This document shows positions 46,901 through 57,197 of a stretch of DNA of 64,000 nt, in pieces; within the stretch, counting starts at the first letter, position 1, and each line of letters opens with the position of its first letter. The notes under the pieces were generated by a model. It worked only from the letters and a program-made list of their open reading frames with translations. It had not been told where the DNA came from and ran no database searches. Origin of the DNA: Adiantum capillus-veneris (lineage: Eukaryota > Streptophyta > Polypodiopsida > Polypodiales > Pteridaceae); the NCBI GenBank assembly GCA_014529385.2, contig CM043962.1:35679598-35743597 (forward strand), given 5' to 3'. The translations under genes were made by a program, and so were the position numbers.

Positions 46901-49282
46901 ATGAACAGGACTCAAAAATCAAAAGCAGCACCAGCTTCGACTTTTTACCTTTCAAACAAATCAATTCAAAGGGTATCATGCATTGATTGTTGTGCACAAA
47001 AATGCTACCAATTTGCAGATCGTGATATGGTGACAAGGTTACGACAACAATTTTGGGGAGAGTCTCAAAAATCACGCACTAATTATGTTTATGATGTTCT
47101 TTCTATATGTTATCAGAAAGATGAGAAGTCACGATACCAATTCAGGCTAAATGGCTCTATTGTTTGTTGTAGAGCATGGTATGAGCTACATGGAATACCA
47201 AAGACATCATTTTATCGATACAAGGAGAACTTTGAAAATGGTGTGCGCCAATATGTACATGGGAACACATGTACATTGAGAAGGGGACTTCAACATACTA
47301 GTTTAGCAAGAGCACTACTAAACGAGTTTATGGAAAATAACTCTGAGAAGATGCCACATAGAAGTAGAACACTGCTAGATGGCTCAAGAGAGACTCAATT
47401 GGTGATTCCATCAACATACAAACAAGTGGATATTTTATGTGAAATCAACACGACACTTGACCAAATGGGCTATGAGAAGAAGCTATCCCAATCTTCTTTT
47501 GGTAGAATTTGGAACAAAGAGTACCCACATGTCACTTTAACAAAGACGAGTGAGTTCTCTAAGTGCAATATTTGTAGCTCAATCAAGGCAAGGTTAGAAG
47601 CTAAACCTTCTCTTGAAGAGAGAGCTCTTCTCTTGAGGGAGAGAGAAGTTCACATGGCACAACAAAAGAGTTGCAGAAGCCTATATTATGCATGGCGCAC
47701 GTATTCAGAAACTCAACCACAAAAATATGTATGCATAATCCATGATAAGATGGATCAAAAGAAGACTGCCATTCCTAGATTACGCATTGTTCCCAAGGGT
47801 GTGGATTCAGGATATAATCTGCAGGTGGCATTGATTGGCATGATCACTCATGGACATGGAGAAGGTCATTACGGACACTTTGTCTTGAATGGTTTGTGGC
47901 CAGCTGATCCAAATCTTACAATTGGCTCAATTGCTAATTGTTTACATAACCTCGAGAGGATAGATAAGCATCCTCTTGGTGATCTAGTAACAAATGGACT
48001 TCCAAGGAGCAATATTTCACTACTACATGCTTTGAACTCAAGGGATGCTTTGGACTACCATAACTTGAGTGATGGAAAAGAGCCCATTGTGCAGTTGTCA
48101 GAAATTGCAGAAGAGGAATTGGGGTCAACATTTCGCAGATTGCCAGAGAACTTGTTGCTACAATTGGATAATTGTGCAGGGGAAAACAAAAATCGATACT
48201 TATTTGCCTATTTGTCAATGCTTGTTGCAAGGGGTGTTTTCAAAACCATCCAGCTGGGATTTTTAATGGTTGGGCATACACATGAGGACATAGACGCCAT
48301 GTTTAGTAGGTTTTCAGAGAAGTTGAGAGTTACACAAACTTATACTTTGCCACATTTGATGGATACATTACGAAACAGCTCATCTTCATCTCCAGCTCCA
48401 TTTTTTCTCACAAAGATCCCTGATTTCAAGCAATATTGTGATGGCTATCTTTGTGATGGACAAGACATACTTGTTGGACATTCCAAACCGCTTCAGTTCA
48501 GGTTCTTTATGCAGGATGAGACACCAATGATGCAATATAAGGCACATGTAGGTGTATCAAGTTCGAGTGGAAGTATTCGCCTTTGGAAAACAGACACAGA
48601 AGGCAAGCCAATGTTACCACATGGAGATCCACCTCTAGTACAAATGGCGGAGTATGTCAAGGCCCACGAAGAAGTCATTTTGGGGCTAAAGAACTATATA
48701 AAATTTTGGAAAAATTTAGGGAATGGTTCAAGTATTCCGCGATATTATAGACCCGTGATAGATTATTGGAGTAAGGTAATTGAAGAGATTGGAAAAGCAA
48801 TCATATCAGAGGGAGTCTTGTATGAAATGTTTTGGCCAAAAACTCAAGAATATTCTCATCTACAAAGCACTACAATGAATTTGCAACAAGGAGCAGAAAG
48901 ATTCCTAGGCCTTGAAGAGTTGAACGATCATTTTTGTGGGCCTCAACGAGATAGGCCAAGGGAAGAGTTTGACCCTATGTCTGATGTGCACCAAGGTGAG
49001 TTTCTTATGCTTGTTCCGAGTGACACAGAAATCTATCCAGTGTGGCTTGCAATGGCTTTATCTGACATTGATAATGAGCCTACATCACCAAACTACAGAA
49101 AACTCTTGATTCAATATTGGGCACCTTGCGCGAGAAAAAGTGGGATGACAGATACTCAAGCTTACAGTAATTGTTGGAAGGGTTATTGGGCTGTCAACTA
49201 TAAGGACCCACAAGTGTGGGAAACTATAGATGCAATTGTTTGGTCCTGGAGACCCAACAAAGAAGACCATTTTCTAGAATAA
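46901..49282 (+). CDS. DUF7869-type, RNase H-like transposase-like protein
   Basis: A 793-codon frame in the same phase as 46157-46888. An N-terminal cysteine cluster (VSCIDCCAQKCYQF) is followed by a helical region with SFYRYKENF (about residues 125-135), then a second cysteine pair (EFSKCNICSS). The core contains three acidic blocks spaced as in RNase H-fold enzymes: IIHDKMDQKKTAIPR, LLLQLDNCAGENKNRY and MVGHTHEDIDAMFSRFSE, the signature I associate with DUF7869. A conserved-looking C-terminal part ends at 49282 with WSWRPNKEDHF. The length and clean frame argue for recent function. Near the right end of the element it is the best candidate for its transposase; no biochemical role of this family is known to me. 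Confidence 0.65.
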   Translation: MNRTQKSKAAPASTFYLSNKSIQRVSCIDCCAQKCYQFADRDMVTRLRQQFWGESQKSRTNYVYDVLSICYQKDEKSRYQFRLNGSIVCCRAWYELHGIPKTSFYRYKENFENGVRQYVHGNTCTLRRGLQHTSLARALLNEFMENNSEKMPHRSRTLLDGSRETQLVIPSTYKQVDILCEINTTLDQMGYEKKLSQSSFGRIWNKEYPHVTLTKTSEFSKCNICSSIKARLEAKPSLEERALLLREREVHMAQQKSCRSLYYAWRTYSETQPQKYVCIIHDKMDQKKTAIPRLRIVPKGVDSGYNLQVALIGMITHGHGEGHYGHFVLNGLWPADPNLTIGSIANCLHNLERIDKHPLGDLVTNGLPRSNISLLHALNSRDALDYHNLSDGKEPIVQLSEIAEEELGSTFRRLPENLLLQLDNCAGENKNRYLFAYLSMLVARGVFKTIQLGFLMVGHTHEDIDAMFSRFSEKLRVTQTYTLPHLMDTLRNSSSSSPAPFFLTKIPDFKQYCDGYLCDGQDILVGHSKPLQFRFFMQDETPMMQYKAHVGVSSSSGSIRLWKTDTEGKPMLPHGDPPLVQMAEYVKAHEEVILGLKNYIKFWKNLGNGSSIPRYYRPVIDYWSKVIEEIGKAIISEGVLYEMFWPKTQEYSHLQSTTMNLQQGAERFLGLEELNDHFCGPQRDRPREEFDPMSDVHQGEFLMLVPSDTEIYPVWLAMALSDIDNEPTSPNYRKLLIQYWAPCARKSGMTDTQAYSNCWKGYWAVNYKDPQVWETIDAIVWSWRPNKEDHFLE

Positions 49283-49575
49283 AGATTCCAGAAAGACATG
49301 CTCTAAAAGCCAAAGAAGGCCTCACTCGTGCACATCAGCCACACTTGGATCAAAGTTCAGATATGGTATCAAATGTGGAGTAGAATTATGTGGAGCTTCT
49401 ATTGTGACTATACTAGTCAATTTGTAAACAAAATCTTTTTTGTATCTTCCTTTGTTTTATGTAATTTATAGTTATTATTCAAATCCATGTGTTGTACATC
49501 CTCTTGACTTTTGGTGTTTATCAACACCACAATCCTATGAGATTTTCACTTTATTTACTAGCCACACACCTCAAT
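49283..49575 (+). other. 3' untranslated region and right subterminal sequence
   Basis: AT-rich DNA without satellite words follows the stop and leads into the right inverted repeat. A palindrome, TTCCCACTTTAAGTGGAA (49578-49595), marks the beginning of the end region. Confidence 0.5.
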
Positions 49576-49675
49576 TTTTCCCACTTTAAGTGGAAAATTC
49601 CCAAATTACATGAATTCGGTCGATTTGGAGATTCCCATAATGTGAGATTTTTACCAAAATACCTAATATGGTCTT
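49576..49675 (-). repeat. right terminal inverted repeat
   Basis: TACCTAATATGGTCTT (49660-49675) is the perfect reverse complement of the left terminus. TTTTCCCACTTTA (49576-49588) matches the second left block. The two blocks are about 70 bases apart here but contiguous on the left. ATAA follows at 49676-49679. Confidence 0.65.
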
Positions 49676-49679
49676 ATAA

Positions 49680-51195
49680 CATAATATTTGTGGAAAACAT
49701 TAACTATCCCAAGCCTCAGTCCCAAGGCCTCAAACACCTTCGAAGGTGGAGAAAGCTAGCAGGGAATGAGGGTAGGGAAGAGGAAGAAGAAACATTTCGT
49801 AGGAGAAAGAATTAGCTCCTCACTTATCATCACTCTTCTTGCTAGCATACATGATAGCATAGTAATGAAGAGGAGAAGATGGCAAGCTTAAGCGTTGAAG
49901 CATGACTCTTGGTTGCATTTGCATTCCATAGCCAAGAGTGTTGGTGTAGGCTCTCCACTTCTCTACTTGCTTGGAGAAGGAGATGGAGCTCTTGCACTTT
50001 GCACTTCACACAATGAGTGTGTGTGTGGGAGAGTATACCCCCCAAGCATGGCCCTAGCTTCCTTAGTCAGCCCCCCTTTGTCGCTCATGCTTGAAGCTCA
50101 TTGGACCCCTCCACACCTAGCCAATCACAAGCAAGAGGCATATCAAGCAAGCATGCTAGTCTTGGGACAAGTACCCCCCTTTCCCCTTTGAGAGAGAGGA
50201 CTTGATAAATGGAAAAACAATTAATTAGATTAGCTAATTTATTATTGGACCCCTTGGGAGGCCAACCAATAGTCCCTAGGCACACCATGAGGGCAACATG
50301 AGGAGGAGCTTGACAAGTGTCCCTTTTGCTTTCTTTGTACCAAGCTTGCCTTGTGTGAGGGTGTGTGTGTCCTCTCTCATCCCCCTAGCTTTAGGGCTTG
50401 CCCCCTCTCTTGTAGGGGTGTGATTTGACTTTTTGGACACTTTAGCCACAAGCACCTTAGTCAACAAGCATGAAAAAACACCTCAAGCCTGGGTAGTGTT
50501 CCCACAAGCACCTTTGGCTCCCAAGTCGGCAAGCACGACAAGCACCTCAAACATCTTAGTCATCAAGCACGACAAACACCTCAAGCACCTTAGTCATCAA
50601 GCACGACAAGCACCTCAAGCTTGGGCCAGGTTCCCACCTCAAGCTCAACCCTATCTTACCTAAGGTGAAAGGAGTTTTTAACACTAACCTTTGGAGATCT
50701 TTAATGAAGCTAACCCTACGATCTTTAAGCTCCATTAGCATTGCTCTTTGATAGACCATCTCCCGTTTGGACCCATTACCTTTGGTCGTGTGCTGAGATG
50801 CATCTAAAGCACATACCTATATTCTAACCCTTGTTCTTGTTTATTCTGCCACATTAAATGATCAATTTAATATGAGAAAATCATTTGGGCTGGTTAGATA
50901 TTAGTTTCTATGACATTACCTCTATCTTGAAATAATAGTCCTCCTTGACTATGAGGTAGAAGAGATAAAGCCTTAGTCATTAGTCAACCTTTCTTAGCGG
51001 GTAGAGGATCCCTTTTTACCCTACGATATCTTTCCAAAATGGATGACTAATCCATTTGGTGCTTGGGAGACATAGCTTCCACAAGCATCTTTGCTCTTTA
51101 GTCCATCTCATTCTCCCAAGTAGAGTGACAAATTGTACTTGGTGTTTGAGAGACGTCGTCATCCCAAACATGACTGTAAGCATGCATACTATTTA
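49680..51195. other. spacer between the giant element and the Copia element
   Basis: No gene is recognised. Short imperfect tandem copies of CTTAGTCATCAAGCACGACA (34-base period, 50555 and 50589, plus partial copies from about 50450) form a small minisatellite. The right end may be the continuation of the outer chromovirus 3' region, because the Copia element sits directly beside it. Confidence 0.45.
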
Positions 51196-51200
51196 AATTT

Positions 51201-51443
51201 TTTTACCATATACATGTAGTAGTGATGTGTGTAAACACACTAGGACCGCCGTGGCTTTTTTTCCCTCTTTAGGAGGTTTTTTCCCTCATGCATTGTATAT
51301 ATGCCCATCACTCTAGGACTATCTATCTTTCCATTGCACACTAAGTAACACACTTTCTATTGTGTGCCTTGAGCTTCCTTTGTCTTCTCCAAGATGTGTG
51401 CCTCTGCAACCCTAATTCCAACAATTGGTATCAGAGCAGGTTG
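51201..51443 (+). repeat. Copia 5' LTR
   Basis: It starts TTTTACCATATACATG where the 3' copy has TGTTACCATATACATG and ends CCAACA. It contains a TATA-like GTATATATGCCC at 51295. It lacks the second hairpin arm present in the 3' LTR. Confidence 0.93.
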
Positions 51444-51445
51444 CG

Positions 51446-51457
51446 TCCTCTCGAGCT
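51446..51457 (+). promoter_or_regulatory. primer-binding site, initiator Met tRNA
   Basis: TGGTATCAGAGC two bases after the LTR end is the classic complement of the plant initiator-Met tRNA 3' end. Confidence 0.95.
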
Positions 51458-51758
51458 TAGTCACCAGCAGCTCCAACACATGCCTGCTCACTTTCTCCAA
51501 TTTTTGTGAGCTTTGGTGAGCATTTGCTGGTCATAAGTTTGCTCAGATTTCTAATTTGGGCTCATTTTGGCCTCCATTTCCACTACAGGCAGGTCTGCAC
51601 ATGCAATTTCATCATTTTGTGTAGAATTTATGTCAGTGCCATTTTTTTGCATAACAGGTGCCTTACAGTCTTCTATGGTTTGTGCTATATAGCAAGTGTT
51701 GTTCTTGCTACGTTTACCCTCTTTTCGAGCAGTTTTTCCATCAGGTGCAGCATTTACC

Positions 51759-52960
51759 ATGGCTGACAACAACAGAGTTGTGTTCAAGATGTTTGCTGCT
51801 GAGGACAAATTGGACAAGGATAGTTACCCTATGTGGGCTTACATGATGCAACAAGTTCTTGTGTCAAAGGGCGTCTAGAATATTGTGTAGGACATTGATG
51901 TATGTCCTGGTTCTGAGGATGCAGGTGATGTTGAGGATGTGGCAGGTCTTGCTGCAAGGATTGCTGCTATTAGAGTTTTTTTGCCTACGATAGAACAATC
52001 TCGTTGGGATGTAAAGGATGCGCAGGTTCATGCATTGATTGCATTGTCTATGAAGTGCACTATTGTTCCTCACATTCGTTCAACAAAATCTTCAAAACAG
52101 GCTTGGGATATTTTGACTGGTCTTTATGCAAGTCCTAATGAGGCTAAAATTGCTTTGCTGCGTAAAGAGCTGGAGTCAAAGATTATGTATGAGGAAGATG
52201 ATATGGACACTTTCGTTGCTGGTGTCAAAGATATCAATGAACAACTTATTTTAGCAGGTGAAGTCATTTCAGACAGTTCCCTTATGCAGATTGTTCTTGA
52301 TGCCTTACCAGATTCATACCAGACTTTTACCAGATTCATACCAGACTTTTGCTAGTACTTGGAGACTGATGACACAAGGAAATCCTGAACTTGTCAAGTT
52401 TGATGCATTATGCACATTGATGTTGCAAGAGTCATTTTCAAAAAAAAAAACAGGACTAGGCAGCGTGCAGTTGAACAAGCTTTTATTGCTTCTAAAAGAA
52501 AGGGTGGTACTTTTGCTAGTACTTGGAGACTGATGACCCAAGGAAATCCTGAAGTTGTCAAGTTTGATGCATTATGCACATTGCTGTTGCAAGAGTTACT
52601 TTCCTGGAAAAACAGGACTAGGTAGCATGCAGTTGAACAGGCTTTTATTGCTTCTCAAAGAAAGGGTGGTAACAGCAATGTAGACATTTCTTATGGTTCT
52701 GCTCCGAGTGGAAAAACTTCTATTCCTAATGCTTCTGCTGACTTCAATTCGTCTGGAAATTCTGGTGATAAGAGAAAAAAGCAGATGTGTTGCAATTATT
52801 GTAAAGCTAATGATCACTTGATCAAGAAGTGTCCTAAGTTGAAGGCCAAAGAGGCAAAGAAGAAAGAGGGCGGTTCCACTGCAAATGCTGGTTTCACTAC
52901 TACAAATGCAGCCATTGTTGATTCTTCTATGAAAGGAGACCGTGATACTGATGTTGATGC
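51759..52960 (+). pseudogene. Copia gag with internal tandem duplication
   Basis: The frame starts at an ATG (MADNNRVVFKMF) and reads SYPMWAYMM, then shows two TAG codons near 51880-51895. It resumes with KQAWDILTGLYAS and a UBN2/gag-like helical region. A 164-bp tandem duplication (unit one about 52346-52509, unit two about 52510-52673) and a 20-bp duplication just before it break the frame. A zinc knuckle, CNYCKANDHLIKKC, lies near 52790-52835. The function would be RNA packaging; the copy is dead. Confidence 0.85.
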
Positions 52961-53035
52961 ATAATGGGCTTTTAGTGCAGAGTGCACTTGATGTCCATGA
53001 TGCATGCATGTCAGTTGCTACAGATTCACATGTGT

Positions 53036-54427
53036 GGTATTTGATAGTGGGGCTACAAGCACATTACCTCACATCATGAATTATTCACCTCTCTCAAGTT
53101 TGTCCCTCATGGGAATTTAGTCACTTGTGCCAACAATGCCTCTTATCCGGTTCAGGGAGTTGAAAAGATTGTGCTTACTCTTGCAAATGGCAGTCCTTTC
53201 ACACTTGTTGATGCACTTTATGTACTTGGGATCAAGAAGAATCTTTTGTTTGTATCTGCACTTGCTAGACTTGGACTTGTAGTCAAATTTGTGGATGACA
53301 GATGTAGAGTTCATGATCTCAGTTTTGGTGATGAAATTGTTGCATTTGGGCTTTTGTGCCGTGGGCTGTATAAGCTCACTTTGTATGATAAGTGTGGAAA
53401 AAAGTTTGCAAATGCAGTTGCAGATTCAAGGGCTATTTCAGATGCAAAACTTTGGCATGCACGTTGTGGTCATCTGAATTTTGCCAGTTTGCTGCGTTTG
53501 CAGAAATCTGTTATGGTTGCTTCTTTGCCGCCTCTTGAAGCACCTATCAAACATGTTTTTGAAGGCTGTATTTTGGGTAAGATATAGCGTTTGAAGTTTC
53601 CAAGGGATGGTTCAATTAGGGCCACATGCAGGTTGCAGCTTGTGCATTGTGATGTTTGTGGGCCCATGCAAACTCCGTCCTTGGGCAATTACCTTTACTT
53701 CATGACTTTCATTGATGATTACTCCAGGTATGCATGGGTATTTCTGCTTAAAGCAAAGTCCGAAGTTTTTATGTGCTTCAAACAATTTCTGGCTATGGCT
53801 CAAAATGTCTCGAAACGTACTATGGGCACCCCTATGGGCACCCTCCGTTCCGATCGAGGGGGGCAGTATGTGTCTCATGAATTCAATACATTTCTGGCTA
53901 GTCCTGGGATAAAACACCAATGTACAGTGCCTTATACACCTCAACAAAATGGTGTTGCTGAGAGAAAAAACAGGTCACTTATGAAAATGGCATGATGTAT
54001 GGTCCAAAGTCAAGCTTTGCCACATTCTTTTTGGCTTGAGGCCATCATGTGTGCCACTTATGTACTAAACAGGTGTCCTACAAAAGCTTTGCAGTCTATT
54101 ACTCCATATGAAACATGGCATGATAGAAAGCCTTCTATTGAGCACATGCGTGTTTTTGGCTTTTTGGCATATGCTTTGGTGCCACAAACACAGCGTAGAA
54201 AATATGATGATAAGGTTGTCAAATGTATTTTTGATGGATATAGTGCTGAAAGCAAAGGTTACAGGTTGTATCATCCGCAAACAAAGCGTATTCTGGTTTC
54301 ATGGGATGTAGTGTTTGTGGAAGATTCTGTTCAGCCCTTGCTGTCATGTACTAGAGAGAGTAATGTAAGCTCACAGGACATTTATGACACTTTGTTTCCT
54401 CTTTCAGTGGTGGAAATACGAATGTAA
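53036..54427 (+). pseudogene. Copia protease and integrase
   Basis: A protease motif, VFDSGATST, lies near 53037-53065 after a frame change. A GAG-pre-integrase zinc region (LWHARCGHLNF, 53452-53484) precedes the integrase core, with acidic residues in HCDVCGP (about 53650), SDRGGQY (about 53851) and NGVAERKNR (about 53950), the D,D,E triad. Stops at 53585 (TAG after GKI) and 53993 (TGA in MA-x-CMV) each fit a single C-to-T change. The integrase C-terminus runs to about 54350 with FGFLAYALVP. Confidence 0.9.
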
Positions 54428-54659
54428 ATTCCAATGAGGAAAATGTACAGCCTATGGGGGTTTCAAAAAATGTTATAGATCAGCCTATTATACTGATGCA
54501 GATGTACATGATGTACTTGATGAGGAAAGGGCTGAAAATGAGCAGGCTGGAGGTATGCCAAAATTGCTGGTGCATACATTGCGTGACACTAAATTGGATG
54601 CACCTTTGTCCAGTCATACTCGTTCAAGCTCTTGCCATGCATCTTATGCATTATATTGT

Positions 54660-56235
54660 TAGGCTTTGGCTGTGTCTAGCTTACATGATGTTGAGACCTC
54701 TGTCTTTTGATGAAGCACAAAATTCAAAAAATTGGATGGCTGCCATGCAATCAAAATATGATGCACTTGTAGAAAATGACACATGGACTTTATGTGATTT
54801 GCCTCCTAGCAAAAAGGCCATTGGTACGAAGTGGGTTTACAGGTTGAAACGCAAGCCGGATGGTGCAATTGATTGCCATGAGGCTTGACTTGTTGCAAAG
54901 GGTTATGCACAGCAAAAAGGCATAGATTATGAAGAGACTTTTTCTCCTACTTGTCGTATGACTACTGTGTATTTTCTATGTGCATTGGCAGCTCATTTTG
55001 GTTGGGATGTACATCAATCAGACATTGTTACTGCTTTCTTGAATGGTGACATATTTGAGGAAGTTTATGTAACACACCCTTGCGGTTTTGTCAAGAAAGG
55101 ACAAGAGGACGAAGTGTGCAAATGTAAGAAGATTTTGTATGGGTTGATGTAATGTCCTCGTGCTTGGTATGAGAAAGCTGACACTCATTTGGTCAAACAA
55201 GGCTTTTGTAATAGTCCAACATAAAGCATATTGTATGTAAAACGTGAGGGTGATGTACTTCTCATTGTGGTTCTTTATGTAGACAATTTGCTGATAAATG
55301 GACCAAATGAGAGACATATTGCTGAATTCAAGACTAATTTGAATGCTACTTTCAAGATGAAAGATTTGGGACTGTTCATTCATTACTTGGGTATAGAGTT
55401 TAAGCAGTGCGCGTGGTGGTGGTATTGCCTTGTGTCAGAAATGTTACATAGAGTCAGTGCTATGTAATTTTGGACTTGAAAATTGCAAATCTATTGCCAC
55501 TCCTATGGAAATAGGTTTGAAATTGAGTCTACATGATTCTGGCGATCTTGCTGATGTCACTCTTTACCAAACTGCTATTGGATGCCTCATTTATGTATGC
55601 AACACGAGGCCGGATATTTAGTTTGCAATCGCACAAGTTAGCAAATTTATGCGTAGCCCACGGTCTAAGCTTTGGCAGGATGTCAAGAGGATTTTCCGCT
55701 ACCTTAGTGGCACTTTACATCTTGGCTTGTTTTATCCCAAGGGAGGATCATTGCCGCCAGACTTACATGCGTTTTCAAACTCAGATTGGGCTGGTTGTTT
55801 TGACACGAGAGTGTCCACAAGTGGTTTTTGTTTCATGCTTGGCAGTTCATGTATATCATGGTTGAGCAAGAAGCAACCTAATGTGGCCACTTTTTTTGTG
55901 AGGTTGAGTACAGGCCAGTCTTCATAGCTACGATTGAGTGTGTATGGCTCAGACGCCTTATGGCAGATTAGGGTGTTGGATAGGACACTACCAACACTAT
56001 CTACATTGACAGTCAGAGCGCATTGGCAATTGCGAGGAACCCAATTTTTCATGCTCACACAAAGCACATTGAGGTGCATTACCACTATGTCAGGGAGAGG
56101 CTCTCAGCAGGAGAGATCAGCTCGGCTTATGTGCCAACACATGACAGCCTTGCAGATCTTTTCACAAAGGCATTGTCTCGTGAGAATCTTGAAGCTTTCC
56201 GCAAAGCTTTGGGCTTACTCCCCTTTGTGGAATGA
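54660..56235 (+). pseudogene. Copia reverse transcriptase and RNase H
   Basis: The RT blocks [34 protein letters not shown] and [13 protein letters not shown] are present. The catalytic YVDD box reads YVDN (about 55278-55289), a loss of one metal-binding Asp. Stops at 54886 (TGA), 55150 (TAA), 55222 (TAA) and 55618 (TAG) interrupt it, and a frame change lies near 55405. RNase H shows SNSDWAGCFDTR, SCISWLSKKQ and, in the last frame, IYIDSQSALAIA-type sequence to the end at 56235 (ADLFTKALSRE). Confidence 0.92.
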
Positions 56236-56310
56236 TCATGTCCTCAGGGCATGGCACTTCCCTTTACTCATGGGCCAGCTCTCATTCACCACATCACTTT
56301 AGAGGGGATT

Positions 56311-56566
56311 TGTTACCATATACATGTGGTAGTGATGTGTGTGAACACATCACTACCACATCCTAGTGTGAACACGCTAGGACCGCCGGAGCATTTTTTC
56401 CCTCTTTAGGAGGTTTTCCCCCCCATGCATTATATATACGCCCATCACTCTAGGAATGTCTATCTTTCCATTGCACACTAAGTAACACACTCTCTATTGT
56501 GTGCCTTGAGCTTCCTTTGTCTTCTCCAAGCTGTGTGCATTTCTCTCAGCAACCCTAATTCCAACA
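56311..56566 (+). repeat. Copia 3' LTR with perfect hairpin
   Basis: TG...CA ends, 256 bp. Arms TGTGGTAGTGATGTGT (56325-56340) and ACACATCACTACCACA (56345-56360) form a perfect 16-bp stem with a GTGA loop. The 5' LTR lacks the second arm. Confidence 0.95.
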
Positions 56567-56639
56567 AATTTGTGCACAATAAAAAGAGAACTAGTCTTAT
56601 AAGACAAAAACATGGGTCATTTTAAAAAAAATGTACATC

Positions 56640-57190
56640 TGCTTACTCTAATGTAGCATTGTAAGCATTGACAAGGTTCATACTATCCTTAAGTTGTTTT
56701 CCTTCCATCCATCTAGCATCTTCAAAAGGATAATTTTTGAACTTAATAAGATACCCCCGAATAATCTTACCATGTCGTAGTACCTTGTCTTCATGCCTAA
56801 GGATAGCTTTGGGTTGTAGCACCTCTTCTTGGTCTTTGATTTCGGGAGGGTCTTCAATAATTGGTTCACTTGGTGGTTCTCCATTTTAGGGCTTAAGTAG
56901 GCTCACATGAAAAGCATTGTGTATGAGCCAATGGTTGGGCAACTTGAGTTGATAAGCCATCTCATTGATGGGCTTCAAGATTTGGAAGGGACCATAGTAT
57001 CTTTTTGCTAGCTTAGCATAATACTTTTGATGGCCCGTAGGATTTTTACCTATCGTTTGCCTCAATCGAGCTTTAGGAAACTTAAGTAAGATCCAATCAT
57101 TTTCTTTGAATGTTAAGGCCCTTCCATTCTTGTCAGCAGAAGCTTTTTGCCTTTGTTGAGAGATGGATATAGCCTCCTTAATCTTTTGAA
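56640..57190 (-). pseudogene. chromovirus integrase C-terminus and chromodomain
   Basis: On the minus strand the sequence reads through [37 protein letters not shown] and [18 protein letters not shown] (the GPY/F region). After a TAG it continues KVLRHGKIIRGYLIKFKNYP and ARWMEGKQLKDS, the pattern of a chromodomain (W-P...L-x-x-A-x-x-x-V). Such domains target integration to heterochromatin marks. Its Lys/Tyr cage residues cannot be judged by eye. Confidence 0.8.
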
Positions 57191-57197
57191 AAGATTC

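Larger units (their letters stand above)
17088..49679 (+). mobile_element. candidate giant TIR DNA transposon, about 32.6 kb, with satellite arrays and chromatin-gene cargo
   Basis: The interval 17092-49675 is bounded by inverted copies of AAGACCATATTAGGTA. A second inverted match, TAAAGTGGGAAAA, is adjacent on the left and about 70 bases further inside on the right. Immediately outside both ends is ATAA (17088-17091 and 49676-49679), a plausible 4-bp target-site duplication. Everything inside is coherent: a transposase-like gene near the right end, three further gene models on the opposite strand, and one satellite family that I did not see outside the boundaries. The ends were found by eye; the boundaries, and whether the element is or was mobile, need a second genomic copy or an empty site. 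I know of no described superfamily that combines these features. Confidence 0.6.
51201..56566 (+). mobile_element. complete but inactive Ty1/Copia retrotransposon
   Basis: Two LTRs (51201-51443 and 56311-56566) enclose gag-PR-IN-RT-RNase H in Copia order. AATTT flanks both sides (51196-51200 and 56567-56571), a 5-bp target duplication. An initiator-Met primer-binding site follows the 5' LTR and a purine tract, AGAGGGGATT, precedes the 3' LTR. Many in-frame stops are changes expected from C-to-T transitions. The first G of the 5' LTR TG is mutated to T. Confidence 0.95.

Noticed and set aside
46889-46913. A short intron removing the TGA between the two transposase ORFs
   Set aside because: No convincing GT donor precedes the stop; an AACAG acceptor-like site exists at about 46909, but the phase is already continuous.
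49672-49679. CTTATAAC at the right end as a piggyBac-type TTAA/TTATAA target
   Set aside because: The left flank lacks TTAA, and the flanking identity supports ATAA instead.
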